This document shows, piece after piece, positions 55,152 to 64,000 of a stretch of DNA of 64,000 bases. Origin of the DNA: Buttiauxella gaviniae ATCC 51604 (GTDB taxonomy: Bacteria > Pseudomonadota > Gammaproteobacteria > Enterobacterales > Enterobacteriaceae); assembly GCF_001654835.1 (NCBI RefSeq), contig NZ_LXEP01000031.1, forward strand, positions 186,001 through 250,000. The letters run 5' to 3'. The translations under genes and the position numbers were made by a program. Each line of letters opens with the position of its first letter. Within the stretch, counting starts at the first letter, position 1. Under the pieces are notes generated by a model. It was not told the DNA's origin, searched no databases, and saw only the letters and a program-made list of their open reading frames with translations.

Positions 55152-57437
55152 TTAGATTTTACATGCGCCGCTTTCGCAGCCATCGTCCTGGATTGAAGGC
55201 GCCAGGTCGTCTTGCGCATCTTCCGCACCGTCGCGGGTGTTCTGATAATAAAGCGTTTTAACACCGAATTTATAAGCAGTGAGCAAATCTTTCAGCAACT
55301 GCTGCATCGGCACTTTACCAGACGCGAAGCGCGTTGGGTCGTAGTTGGTGTTTGCAGAGATCGATTGGTCGATAAACTTCTGCATCAGACCCACTAATTG
55401 CAGGTAACCGTCATTATTCGGCAGGTCCCATAGCAGCTCATAGTTGTCTTTCAGCGTTTCGTAATCTGGCACAACCTGGCGCAGGATACCGTCTTTTGAC
55501 GCTTTAATGCTGATATGGCCGCGCGGTGGTTCGATACCATTGGTAGCGTTAGAAATCTGTGAAGAGGTTTCAGACGGCATCAAAGCAGAAAGTGTTGAGT
55601 TACGCAGGCCGTGGGTCTTGATTGACTCACGAAGCGCTTCCCAATCCAGATGCAGCGGCTCATTGCTGATCACATCCAGGTCTTTCTTATAGGTGTCGAT
55701 TGGCAGAATGCCTTTTGCGTAGGTGGTTTCGTTGAACCACAGGCAAGGGCCTTGCTCTTTCGCCAGTTCGTTTGAGGCTTTCAGCAGGTAATACTGAATC
55801 GCTTCGAAGGTTTTGTGCGTCAGGTTGTTGGCGCTGCCGTCGGAGTAACGAACGCCATTCTTCGCCAGGTAGTAAGCGAAGTTAATCACGCCCACACCCA
55901 GAGTACGGCGACCCATCGCACCGCGTTTAGCGGCAATGATTGGGTAGTCCTGGTAATCCAGCAGCGCATCCAGAGCACGCACAGCCAGAATCGCTAATTC
56001 TTCCAGCTCATCCAGGCTTTCGATAGCACCCAGGTTGAATGCAGATAGCGTACACAGTGCAATTTCACCGTCTTCGTCGTTGATGTCATTCAGTGGTTTG
56101 GTCGGCAGCGCGATTTCCAGGCACAGGTTAGACTGGCGAACTGGCGCGATAGCCGGGTCAAACGGGCTGTGGGTGTTGCAGTGGTCAACGTTCTGAATGT
56201 AGATACGGCCAGTTGAGGCACGCTCTTGCATCATCAGTGAGAACAGCTCAACCGCTTTCACACGTTGCTTACGGATGCTGTCGTCTTTTTCGTATTTGGT
56301 GTACAGCTGCTCGAACTTTTCCTGGTCGGCAAAGAATGCGTCATACAGACCTGGAACGTCAGACGGGCTGAACAGTGTGATGTCTTCGCCTTTGAGCAAA
56401 CGGGTGTACATCAGTTTGTTGATTTGCACACCGTAGTCCATATGACGGACGCGGTTGCCTTCAACACCACGGTTGTTTTTCAGTACCAGCAGGCTTTCAA
56501 CTTCCAGGTGCCACATTGGGTAGAACAGTGTCGCAGCACCGCCACGCACGCCGCCCTGAGAACAGGATTTCACTGCGGTCTGGAAGTGTTTGTAGAACGG
56601 GATACAGCCAGTGTGGAACGCTTCACCGCCGCGAATTGGGCTACCCAGCGCACGGATACGACCGGCGTTGATGCCGATGCCTGCTCGTTGGGAAACATAC
56701 TTCACAATCGCGCTGGAAGTGGCGTTGATGGAGTCCAGACTGTCGCCGCACTCGATCAGTACACAAGAGCTGAACTGGCGAGTAGGGGTGCGCACGCCTG
56801 ACATAATTGGCGTAGGCAGAGAAATTTTGAACAAGGAAACCGCATCGTAAAAACGTTTCACGTAGCTCAGACGGGTTTCACGCGGATAGCCGGAGAACAG
56901 ACACGCGGCAACCAGAATATAAAGGAACTGTGCACTTTCGTAGATTTCGCCGGTGACACGGTTCTGAACCAGATACTTACCTTCGAGCTGTTTTACAGCC
57001 GCGTAGGAGAAGCTCATGTCGCGCTCATGGTCGATGTAATCGTCCATCTGCTTGAACTCTTCTTCCGTGTAGTCTTCCAGCAGATGTTGATCGTATTTGC
57101 CCATCTCTACCATTTTCACGACATGGTTATAGAGTTTAGGCGGCTCGAACTCACCGTAAGCTTTTTTGCGCAGATGGAACACAGCCAGGCGCGCAGCCAG
57201 ATACTGGTAATCAGGCGCTTCGCGAGAGATTAAATCGGCCGCTGCTTTGATGATGGTTTCATGAATGTCAGAGGTTTTGATGCCGTCATAAAACTGGATG
57301 TGCGAGCGCAGTTCAACCTGTGATACGGATACGTTATTTAAGCCTTCGGCGGCCCAATCCAGAACTCGATGGATTTTATCCAGATCGATACGCTCAGTGC
57401 GACCGTCACGTTTTGTAACCAGCAGACTCTGATTCAT
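55152..57437 (-). CDS. nrdA: Class Ia ribonucleotide reductase alpha subunit
   Basis: 761 aa, as in E. coli. Reduces ribonucleoside diphosphates. N-terminal ATP-cone (LLVTKRDGRTERIDLDKIHR), active-site Cys in SSCVLIECGDS, NLCLEI and ALCTLSAFN, and the C-terminal redox pair CESGACKI. First gene of nrdAB-yfaE; the upstream region carries DnaA and NrdR boxes. Confidence 0.97.
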   Translation of the reverse strand: MNQSLLVTKRDGRTERIDLDKIHRVLDWAAEGLNNVSVSQVELRSHIQFYDGIKTSDIHETIIKAAADLISREAPDYQYLAARLAVFHLRKKAYGEFEPPKLYNHVVKMVEMGKYDQHLLEDYTEEEFKQMDDYIDHERDMSFSYAAVKQLEGKYLVQNRVTGEIYESAQFLYILVAACLFSGYPRETRLSYVKRFYDAVSLFKISLPTPIMSGVRTPTRQFSSCVLIECGDSLDSINATSSAIVKYVSQRAGIGINAGRIRALGSPIRGGEAFHTGCIPFYKHFQTAVKSCSQGGVRGGAATLFYPMWHLEVESLLVLKNNRGVEGNRVRHMDYGVQINKLMYTRLLKGEDITLFSPSDVPGLYDAFFADQEKFEQLYTKYEKDDSIRKQRVKAVELFSLMMQERASTGRIYIQNVDHCNTHSPFDPAIAPVRQSNLCLEIALPTKPLNDINDEDGEIALCTLSAFNLGAIESLDELEELAILAVRALDALLDYQDYPIIAAKRGAMGRRTLGVGVINFAYYLAKNGVRYSDGSANNLTHKTFEAIQYYLLKASNELAKEQGPCLWFNETTYAKGILPIDTYKKDLDVISNEPLHLDWEALRESIKTHGLRNSTLSALMPSETSSQISNATNGIEPPRGHISIKASKDGILRQVVPDYETLKDNYELLWDLPNNDGYLQLVGLMQKFIDQSISANTNYDPTRFASGKVPMQQLLKDLLTAYKFGVKTLYYQNTRDGAEDAQDDLAPSIQDDGCESGACKI

Positions 57438-57476
57438 GTGCGTTTGTACCTGTCCGTGAAATGAAAAATGCCCCGT

Positions 57477-57485
57477 TTATCCACA
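57477..57485 (+). promoter_or_regulatory. DnaA box upstream of nrdA
   Basis: Perfect TTATCCACA, 40 bases upstream of the nrdA start. With the inverse copy at 57508-57516 it forms a pair of opposite DnaA boxes, as at E. coli nrdA, where DnaA controls transcription. Confidence 0.8.
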
Positions 57486-57507
57486 GTTGGCCTCTAGTGG
57501 CTAACCT

Positions 57508-57516
57508 TGTGGATAA
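57508..57516 (-). promoter_or_regulatory. DnaA box upstream of nrdA (second)
   Basis: TGTGGATAA, the perfect inverse of TTATCCACA, 22 bases past the end of the first box. Confidence 0.8.
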
Positions 57517-57563
57517 ATACTATATGTAGGGGGTTGTGGATTACTTGATCACTATATGGTGAG
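57516..57563 (-). promoter_or_regulatory. Pair of NrdR boxes upstream of nrdA
   Basis: ATACTATATGTAG (core at 57519-57525) and TCACTATATGGTGA (core at 57551-57557) resemble the NrdR consensus ACACTATATAGTGT and are 32 bases apart, three helical turns, the spacing NrdR needs. NrdR repression of class Ia genes is known in E. coli. The rest of 57564-57788 is A+T-rich and holds no gene. Confidence 0.7.
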
Positions 57564-57788
57564 TATTCTAGTAACTAATCGGCTGAGAACAAGTATTGAT
57601 TTCGAGACGGATTTAAGGTTGTGACAAGCGGAATTTCGCTAAGTCCACGTCACATAAGGCCTGTGACAATTGTCAATGGGATGCAAAAAAAATGATATTT
57701 TTGATCGAGTGCTGATTTCTTAAACTTCATTGATAAGTGCGCGGTTTGATACCGCGCAATTTTCATCAATCTGGCTTATGGATACAAA

Positions 57789-58514
57789 TCATTTTTCAGC
57801 TTTTGTATGCAGCATGTAATTAACATCGACACCTGGTGCAAGTTTGAACGTATTGGTCAGCGGGTTGAAATGTAACCCTGTGATGTGGCGTTCGCGCAGT
57901 GGGGTGTCGTCAACCCAAGAGAGTAATTCCGCAGGCTTGATGAATTTCTTAATGTCGTGCGTGCCTTTTGGCACCATGCGCAGGATGTATTCAGCACCTA
58001 CCACCGCCATCAACCAGGATTTGCCATTACGGTTAAGAGTGGAGAAAAAGACGTGGCCACCCGGTTTTACTAATTTCGCGCAGGCAGTGACGACAGATTT
58101 CGGATCCGGCACGTGCTCGAGCATTTCCATACAGGTGACGACGTCATACTTCCCGGCAAATTTTTCCGCGTGCTGCTCAACGGTTTCCTGAACGTAATCC
58201 ACCTTAATACCGCTTTCCAGCGCATGGAGCTTAGCAACCTGTAATGGCTCGAAACCCATATCCAACCCGGTCACATTAGCGCCTTCGCGCGCCATGCTCT
58301 CTGCCAGAATCCCACCGCCACAGCCGACATCAAGCACCGTTTTACCAAACAACCCATCTGCGCGTTGGCTGATATAACCCAAACGCAGCGGGTTGATGCG
58401 ATGGAGAGGCTTAAATTCGCCTTCAAGATCCCACCAGCGTGAAGCTACGGCTTCGAATTTGGCGATTTCATCATGGTCGACGTTCTGGATAACCGGCTGG
58501 TTTTCGGCATTCAT
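57789..58514 (-). CDS. ubiG: Ubiquinone biosynthesis O-methyltransferase
   Basis: 241 aa (E. coli 240). SAM-dependent methyltransferase for both O-methylations of ubiquinone. Motif [20 protein letters not shown], motif [16 protein letters not shown] and motif [18 protein letters not shown]. The ATG at 58514 gives the known MNAE start; the frame is open upstream but without match. Divergent from gyrA with 159 bases between. Confidence 0.96.
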   Translation of the reverse strand: MNAENQPVIQNVDHDEIAKFEAVASRWWDLEGEFKPLHRINPLRLGYISQRADGLFGKTVLDVGCGGGILAESMAREGANVTGLDMGFEPLQVAKLHALESGIKVDYVQETVEQHAEKFAGKYDVVTCMEMLEHVPDPKSVVTACAKLVKPGGHVFFSTLNRNGKSWLMAVVGAEYILRMVPKGTHDIKKFIKPAELLSWVDDTPLRERHITGLHFNPLTNTFKLAPGVDVNYMLHTKAEK

Positions 58515-58623
58515 GGGGCTACTCACTCCTTGTTCGTTTCGTGGCGGGAGTATATCAGTCAATGTCTGTGAATAAACCATTCGGCAACCATGTTGTGGTT
58601 TCCCCAAAGTAGGGCGATTGTGT

Positions 58624-58629
58624 TATAAT
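58624..58629 (+). promoter_or_regulatory. -10 element of gyrA
   Basis: TATAAT followed by TTGCGACC, as in the relaxation-stimulated E. coli gyrA promoter as I remember it. No consensus -35 is seen 17 bases upstream. About 45 bases before the gyrA start. Confidence 0.6.
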
Positions 58630-58673
58630 TTGCGACCTTTGAATCCGGGACACAGTAGAGGGATAGCGGATAC

Positions 58674-61322
58674 ATGAGCGACCTTGCCAGAGAAATTACA
58701 CCGGTCAACATTGAGGAAGAGCTAAAGAGCTCATATCTGGATTACGCGATGTCGGTTATTGTCGGCCGCGCACTGCCAGATGTCCGCGATGGACTCAAGC
58801 CGGTACACCGTCGCGTACTTTACGCCATGAACGTATTGGGCAATGACTGGAATAAAGCGTACAAAAAATCCGCCCGTGTTGTTGGTGACGTAATCGGTAA
58901 ATATCACCCTCATGGTGATACCGCTGTCTATGACACTATCGTGCGTATGGCGCAGCCATTCTCATTGCGTTACATGTTGGTAGATGGCCAGGGTAACTTT
59001 GGTTCTGTGGACGGTGACTCCGCCGCGGCGATGCGTTATACGGAAATCCGTATGTCGAAAATCGCTCACGAACTGATGGCCGATCTCGAAAAAGACACGG
59101 TAGATTTCGTCGATAACTACGACGGAACCGAGCGCATTCCTGATGTTATGCCGACCAAAATTCCTAACTTGCTGGTTAACGGTTCATCCGGTATCGCAGT
59201 AGGCATGGCAACTAACATCCCGCCTCATAACATCACTGAAGTTATCAACGGCTGTCTGGCGTTTATTGAAGACGAAGAGATTACCGTTGAAGGGTTGATG
59301 GAACACATCCCAGGCCCAGACTTCCCAACTGCCGCTATCATCAATGGCCGTCGTGGCATTGAAGAAGCGTACCGCACCGGCCGTGGCAAAATTTACATTC
59401 GCGCCCGTGCAGAAGTTGAAGCAGATGCGAAAACAGGTCGTGAGACCATCATCGTTCATGAAATTCCATACCAGGTTAACAAAGCACGCCTGATTGAGAA
59501 AATCGCTGAACTGGTGAAAGACAAACGCGTTGAGGGCATTAGCGCTCTGCGTGACGAGTCTGATAAAGACGGTATGCGCATTGTTATCGAAATCAAACGC
59601 GATGCAGTGGGCGAAGTGGTTCTGAATAACCTTTATTCTCAGACTCAACTGCAAACGTCCTTCGGTATCAACATGGTTGCGCTGCACCAGGGCCAGCCGA
59701 AGATCATGAACCTGAAAGATATTCTTTCTGCGTTCGTGCGTCACCGTCGTGAGGTTGTTACTCGTCGTACTATTTTCGAACTGCGCAAAGCACGCGACCG
59801 TGCACACATCCTTGAAGGTCTGGCGATCGCTCTGGCGAACATCGACCCGATTATCGAACTGATTCGTCATTCTCCGAATGCAGCAGAAGCGAAAGCTGGC
59901 CTGATTGCCCGTTCATGGGCGCTGGGCAATGTTTCTGCCATGCTGGAACGTGCAGGCGATGATGCTGCGCGCCCTGAGTGGCTGGAGCCAGAATTCGGTA
60001 TTCGTGATGGTCAATATTTCCTGACCGAGCAACAAGCTCAGGCAATTCTGGATCTGCGTTTGCAGAAACTGACTGGCCTTGAGCACGAAAAACTGCTTGA
60101 CGAGTACAAAGAGCTGCTGGAGCAGATCGCTGAGTTGCTGCACATTTTGGGCAGCGCTGAACGTCTGATGGAAGTGATCACCGAAGAGCTGGTTGCCATG
60201 CGCGATCAGTTCGGCGACAAACGTCGTACTGAGATCACTGCAAATACCTCTGATATCAACATTGAAGATTTGATCAACCGCGAAGATGTGGTTGTGACTC
60301 TGTCCCACCAGGGCTATGTGAAATATCAACCGCTGACCGACTACGAAGCACAACGTCGTGGTGGCAAAGGTAAGTCCGCAGCACGAATTAAAGAAGAAGA
60401 TTTCATCGACCGTCTGTTGGTTGCCAATACTCACGACACCATCTTGCTGTTCTCCAGCCGTGGTCGTCTGTATTGGATGAAGGTTTATCAGTTGCCGGAA
60501 GCGAGCCGTGGTGCGCGTGGCCGTCCAATTGTGAACCTGCTGCCACTGGAAGCGAACGAACGTATTACCGCGATCCTGCCGGTACGTGAGTATGCCGAAG
60601 GCGTTAACGTGTTCATGGCGACCGCTAGCGGTACCGTCAAGAAAACTGCGTTGACCGACTTCAGCCGTCCACGCTCTGCGGGCATCATCGCCGTCAACCT
60701 CAACGAGGGTGATGAGCTGATTGGTGTTGATTTGACCGACGGTAGTAACGAAGCGATGTTGTTCTCGGCTGCGGGTAAAGTGGTGCGCTTCAAAGAAGAC
60801 GCCGTTCGTACCATGGGCCGTACTGCTACAGGTGTTCGCGGTATTAAGCTTGCGGGTGAAGACAAAGTCGTTTCCCTGATCATTCCGCGCGGCGAAGGTT
60901 CTATCCTGACCGTGACGCAGAATGGTTATGGTAAACGTACCGCGGCTGATGAGTATCCGACTAAGTCACGTGCGACTCAGGGCGTTATTTCCATCAAAGT
61001 GACCGAGCGTAACGGCAGTGTTGTTGGCGCGGTACAGGTGGAAGATACTGACCAGATTATGATGATTACCGATGCTGGTACTCTGGTTCGTACTCGCGTT
61101 TCTGAAGTGAGTGTCGTTGGCCGTAACACACAGGGCGTTATTCTTATCCGTACTGCGGATGATGAAAACGTGGTGGGCCTGCAACGTGTTGCAGAACCGG
61201 TTGATGAAGAAGAACTGGATGCTATCGACGGTACCGTTGCGGAAGGTGATGACGAAATCGCACCTGAAGCAGACGTTGATGACAACGCTTCTGATGAAGC
61301 AGACGACGAAGCAGACGAATAA
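58674..61322 (+). CDS. gyrA: DNA gyrase subunit A
   Basis: 882 aa (E. coli 875). Breakage-rejoining subunit with catalytic Tyr122 (AAAMRYTE) and GyrA-box QRRGGKG in the C-terminal beta-pinwheel, followed by an acidic tail ([18 protein letters not shown]) that is somewhat longer than in E. coli. In the quinolone-resistance region residue 83 is Thr ([10 protein letters not shown]) where E. coli has Ser; Asp87 is unchanged. ATG at 58674. Followed by a strong terminator. Confidence 0.97.
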   Translation: MSDLAREITPVNIEEELKSSYLDYAMSVIVGRALPDVRDGLKPVHRRVLYAMNVLGNDWNKAYKKSARVVGDVIGKYHPHGDTAVYDTIVRMAQPFSLRYMLVDGQGNFGSVDGDSAAAMRYTEIRMSKIAHELMADLEKDTVDFVDNYDGTERIPDVMPTKIPNLLVNGSSGIAVGMATNIPPHNITEVINGCLAFIEDEEITVEGLMEHIPGPDFPTAAIINGRRGIEEAYRTGRGKIYIRARAEVEADAKTGRETIIVHEIPYQVNKARLIEKIAELVKDKRVEGISALRDESDKDGMRIVIEIKRDAVGEVVLNNLYSQTQLQTSFGINMVALHQGQPKIMNLKDILSAFVRHRREVVTRRTIFELRKARDRAHILEGLAIALANIDPIIELIRHSPNAAEAKAGLIARSWALGNVSAMLERAGDDAARPEWLEPEFGIRDGQYFLTEQQAQAILDLRLQKLTGLEHEKLLDEYKELLEQIAELLHILGSAERLMEVITEELVAMRDQFGDKRRTEITANTSDINIEDLINREDVVVTLSHQGYVKYQPLTDYEAQRRGGKGKSAARIKEEDFIDRLLVANTHDTILLFSSRGRLYWMKVYQLPEASRGARGRPIVNLLPLEANERITAILPVREYAEGVNVFMATASGTVKKTALTDFSRPRSAGIIAVNLNEGDELIGVDLTDGSNEAMLFSAAGKVVRFKEDAVRTMGRTATGVRGIKLAGEDKVVSLIIPRGEGSILTVTQNGYGKRTAADEYPTKSRATQGVISIKVTERNGSVVGAVQVEDTDQIMMITDAGTLVRTRVSEVSVVGRNTQGVILIRTADDENVVGLQRVAEPVDEEELDAIDGTVAEGDDEIAPEADVDDNASDEADDEADE

Positions 61323-61351
61323 TCTGAATTTTGTTGTTTGATATGACTCAT

Positions 61352-61388
61352 AACGCCCGATGCATTTATTGCATCGGGCGTTTTTTAT
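61352..61388 (+). terminator. Rho-independent terminator after gyrA
   Basis: CGCCCGATGC-atttatt-GCATCGGGCG followed by TTTTTTATTT; perfect 10-bp stem. Confidence 0.93.
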
Positions 61389-61431
61389 TTTAATATCAAG
61401 TTAGGCTTGGTTTAACTCATAAGGTAATTCA

Positions 61432-61818
61432 ATGGCTATTCCTGAGAAGTATGAAGATGTAGAACGCTGGGCGTTTGGTGATACAGAAAAACAGGCGGAC
61501 GAACTGGTTAAATTAGTGCTCGATGGCGTGAAAACAGCCACCTGCGCTAATCTGGATGGCGAGGGTATTGCCCAGCCAGGCGATATCTTTGTGGTGGTAG
61601 ATGGCAAGAATAAGCCGGTTTGCGCGATTGAACTGACCACCACGGAAATGACTACTTTTGAACAGGTGGGCGAAGCCCACGCTCTGGCAGAAGGTGAAGG
61701 TGACCGCACGCTGGCGTACTGGCGTAACGAGCATAAACGCTTTTTTGAAGAGTACGATCTGTTCTCTCCGGATATGACACTGGTGTTGATGCACTTCAAG
61801 GTTATCGAAAAGTTCTGA
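61432..61818 (+). CDS. ASCH-domain protein
   Basis: 128 aa. It has the ASCH fold signatures: an N-terminal helix region KYEDVERWAFGDTEKQADELVKLVLDGVKTAT with the conserved Gly-x-Lys-x-x-T, then QPGDIFVVVDGKNKPVCAIELTTTEMTTFEQV and a late EGEGDRTLAYWRNEH. Such proteins resemble PUA domains and bind RNA; some are ribonucleases, and some act on N4-acetylcytidine. The role here is unknown. Start: ATG at 61432, with AAGGTAA upstream. In E. coli the gyrA and rcsC region has the ato and yfa genes instead. Confidence 0.8.
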   Translation: MAIPEKYEDVERWAFGDTEKQADELVKLVLDGVKTATCANLDGEGIAQPGDIFVVVDGKNKPVCAIELTTTEMTTFEQVGEAHALAEGEGDRTLAYWRNEHKRFFEEYDLFSPDMTLVLMHFKVIEKF

Positions 61819-61847
61819 AAGTAATACCTCGCGATCGGATAAATACA

Positions 61848-61915
61848 GGCGCCCGCCACGGCAATTTGTAGGTATCGATCGCGATAAACCTTACCGGTTT
61901 GCCGTTGCGGGCTGC
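61848..61915 (+). repeat. 68-bp near-perfect hairpin between the ASCH gene and rcsC
   Basis: Left arm GGCGCCCGCCACGGCAA...ATCG and right arm CGAT...TTGCCGTTGCGGGCTGCC pair over most of their length. The sequence ATTTTT follows, so on the + strand it may end ASCH transcription. It is unlike the ERIC and REP families in this window. Confidence 0.55.
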
Positions 61916-61975
61916 CATTTTTGCGGCTACCTTAACGGCATCCAAAGTTTTGCTATTTCCACGACCAGGCTCAAT

Positions 61976-64000
61976 TTGAAATATCTTGTCTCCTTTCGCG
62001 CCACACTAAAAGTCTCCCGCTACCTGTTTCGGGCACTGGCTTTATTGCTTTGGCTGCTGATTGCGCTCTTTTCGGTGTTCTACATCATGAATGCCCTACA
62101 CGAAAAAGAGTCAGAAATTCGCCAGGAATTTAATATCAGCTTTGACCAGGCTCAGCGTTATATCCAGCGTACGTCTGATGTGGTGAAAGAGCTCAAGTAC
62201 ATTGCGGAAAATCGTCTGACCGCCGCTAATGGCGTGTTGCCGTCGGTGGAAAATGATGACAACAGAGTCGACCCACCGAGTTTCATGCCGTTGTTCCCCG
62301 ACTCTGACTGTTCAGCTGTCAGCTCAACCTGGCGTTCATCTTTGCAATCCCTGGCGTGGTTTTTACGCTATTGGCGAGACAATTTCTCGGCGGCCTACGA
62401 TCTCAATCGCGTCTTTTTAATTGGCGGTGACAATCTTTGCATGGCGGATTTCGGCCTACGTGAAATGCCCCTTGAGCGTGAAAAAGCGTTGAAAACGCTG
62501 CATGAGCGCATCATGAAATATCGCAATGCACCACAGGATGAGCGCAGCAATAGTATTTACTGGATTGGTCAGGGTTCACGCCCAGGAGTCGGGTATTTCT
62601 ATACTCTTACGCCGGTGTATCTGGCTAACCGCTTGCAGGCTCTGTTGGGGGTTGAGCAAACCATTCGTATGGAGAACTTCCTTTCACCGGGTTCAATGCC
62701 AATTGGCGTGACAATTCTCGATGAAAATAGCCATCCATTGATTTCACTTACCGGCCCGGAAGCAAACATTCAGCCTGATGAAAAATGGCTTCAGGAACGT
62801 TCCTGGTTTGGCTATACCGCCGGATATAAGCAATTTATTCTCAAGAAAAACTTGCCGCCGTCATCGATGAGCGTGGTGTACTCCGTACCTGTGGATATGG
62901 TGCTGGAACGCATTCGCATGTTGATTCTCAATGCGGTGCTGCTGAATATCCTGGTTGGAGTTGTGCTGTTTACTCTGGCGCGTATGTATGAAAAACGGAT
63001 CTTTATTCCGGCGGAAAATGATGCCCTGCGCCTCGAAGAGCACGAGCAGTTCAACCGTAAAATTGTCGCCTCAGCGCCGGTCGGTATCTGTATTTTGCGC
63101 ACTCAGGATGGGACAAACATTCTGAGTAACGAACTGGCGCACAATTATCTCAATATGCTGACACATGAAGACCGACAGCGGTTAACGCAAATTATCTGTG
63201 GCCAGCAGGTTAACTTTGTCGATGTGTTGACCAGTAGCCACACCAACTTGCAGATTAGCTTTGTCCATTCGCGTTATCGTAATGAAAACGTCGCAATTTG
63301 TGTGCTGGTGGATGTCAGTGCGCGCGTCAAGATGGAAGAGTCGCTCCAGGAAATGGCACAAGCCTCAGAGCAGGCGAGCCAGTCAAAATCTATGTTCTTA
63401 GCCACCGTGAGCCACGAACTGCGCACACCGCTATATGGCATCATCGGTAACCTGGATTTATTGCAGACTAAAGAGCTACCGAAAGGGGTCGATCGCCTGG
63501 TGACGGCGATGAACAACTCATCGAGCCTGTTGCTGAAAATCATCAGCGATATTCTCGACTTCTCAAAAATTGAATCAGAGCAGTTAAAAATAGAGCCGCA
63601 TGAGTTCTCACCACGTGAAGTGATGAGCCATATCACCGCAAACTACCTGCCGCTAGTGGTGCGTAAACAGCTCGGACTGTACTGTTTTATCGAACCGGAT
63701 GTGCCGTTAACGCTGCAAGGCGACCCAATGCGTTTGCAGCAGGTCATTTCCAACTTGCTCAGTAACGCCATCAAATTTACCGATATTGGCTGTATTGTTC
63801 TTCACGTCAGTGTGGAAGGGGACTACCTCTCCTGGCGTGTGCGTGATACCGGCGTGGGTATCCCGGCTAAAGAAGTCACGCGCTTATTTGACCCATTCTT
63901 CCAGGTGGGCACAGGCGTGCAGCACAACTTCCAGGGTACAGGGCTTGGGCTGGCCATCTGCGAGAAGCTAATTAGCATGATGGATGGTGATATTGCCGTA
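61976..64000 (+). CDS. rcsC: Rcs phosphorelay hybrid sensor kinase RcsC, 5' part
   Basis: 675 codons to the window edge (full E. coli protein about 949 aa). Inner-membrane sensor of the envelope-stress Rcs system that phosphorylates RcsB via RcsD. I chose TTG at 61976: it gives KYLVSFRATLKVSRYLFRAL right after it, as in E. coli, where the start is also TTG, and AGG lies seven bases upstream. Membrane helix 1 at about 20-41, periplasmic domain, helix 2 at about 313-334 (MLILNAVLLNILVGVVLF), PAS-like region, H-box ATVSHELRTPLYG (His480), N-box LLSNAIKFTD, G-boxes DTGVGIP and GTGLGLAI. The receiver domains lie beyond the window. Confidence 0.96.
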   Translation, partial: MKYLVSFRATLKVSRYLFRALALLLWLLIALFSVFYIMNALHEKESEIRQEFNISFDQAQRYIQRTSDVVKELKYIAENRLTAANGVLPSVENDDNRVDPPSFMPLFPDSDCSAVSSTWRSSLQSLAWFLRYWRDNFSAAYDLNRVFLIGGDNLCMADFGLREMPLEREKALKTLHERIMKYRNAPQDERSNSIYWIGQGSRPGVGYFYTLTPVYLANRLQALLGVEQTIRMENFLSPGSMPIGVTILDENSHPLISLTGPEANIQPDEKWLQERSWFGYTAGYKQFILKKNLPPSSMSVVYSVPVDMVLERIRMLILNAVLLNILVGVVLFTLARMYEKRIFIPAENDALRLEEHEQFNRKIVASAPVGICILRTQDGTNILSNELAHNYLNMLTHEDRQRLTQIICGQQVNFVDVLTSSHTNLQISFVHSRYRNENVAICVLVDVSARVKMEESLQEMAQASEQASQSKSMFLATVSHELRTPLYGIIGNLDLLQTKELPKGVDRLVTAMNNSSSLLLKIISDILDFSKIESEQLKIEPHEFSPREVMSHITANYLPLVVRKQLGLYCFIEPDVPLTLQGDPMRLQQVISNLLSNAIKFTDIGCIVLHVSVEGDYLSWRVRDTGVGIPAKEVTRLFDPFFQVGTGVQHNFQGTGLGLAICEKLISMMDGDIAV

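Noticed and set aside
59184-59870. A 228-codon open frame on the minus strand
   Set aside because: Antisense to gyrA; a shadow of a highly biased gene, without start signal or recognisable domain.

Overview
This window is chromosomal DNA from a member of the Enterobacteriaceae close to, but not the same as, Escherichia/Salmonella. Almost every gene is recognisable as an ortholog of an E. coli K-12 gene, at near-identical length and mostly in the same local order. The intergenic spaces hold ERIC palindromes and REP-like palindromes typical of enterobacteria. I see no prophage, transposase, plasmid gene or CRISPR array.

Layout. (1) 1-8546: start of gltI, then the minus-strand genes lnt, corC/ybeX, ybeY, ybeZ and miaB (apolipoprotein acylation, rRNA maturation, tRNA thiomethylation), divergent ubiF, and a six-gene tRNA operon (Met, Leu, Gln, Gln, Met, Gln). 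(2) 8797-21530: asnB; the GlcNAc regulon nagBACD and divergent nagE with NagC and CRP sites between; glnS; chiP-chiQ (chitoporin and lipoprotein) with two NagC boxes and a perfect match to the ChiX sRNA seed. (3) 21566-26639: fur, fldA, ybfE, ybfF on the minus strand, then seqA-pgm. (4) 26730-35281: the complete kdpFABCDE potassium system and ybfA. (5) 35372-36922: a membrane phosphoethanolamine-transferase-like gene. (6) 37154-45294: elaA, elaB and the menaquinone operon menFDHBCE. (7) 45510-48000: two tiny ORFs of opposite charge, yfaZ, yfaY. (8) 48002-57437: glpABC with divergent glpT, then yfaE-nrdB-nrdA. (9) 57789-64000: ubiG, gyrA, an ASCH-domain gene, and the 5' two thirds of rcsC.

Architecture. 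Genes 1-35281 correspond to about 15-16 min of the E. coli map in forward order. Genes 37154-64000 correspond to about 50-51 min in reverse order. The join between ybfA and elaA is therefore what one large inversion across the replication terminus would give, with the transferase gene sitting at the joint. Several E. coli neighbours are missing from the second block: pmrD, the arn operon and nudI between menE and yfaZ, and glpQ and inaA beside glpT.

Points that deserve attention: the leader ORF upstream of fur (uof in E. coli) is here in the same frame as fur; an ERIC carrying an extra insert lies inside the kdpFABC leader; two ERIC copies share a related insert; the membrane domain of NagE reads unlike the E. 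coli protein although its IIA domain is nearly the same; and the two small ORFs at 45510-45785 form a well-signalled unit that I do not recognise. No strong candidate for a wholly new multigene system was found; the window is mostly conserved core genome.
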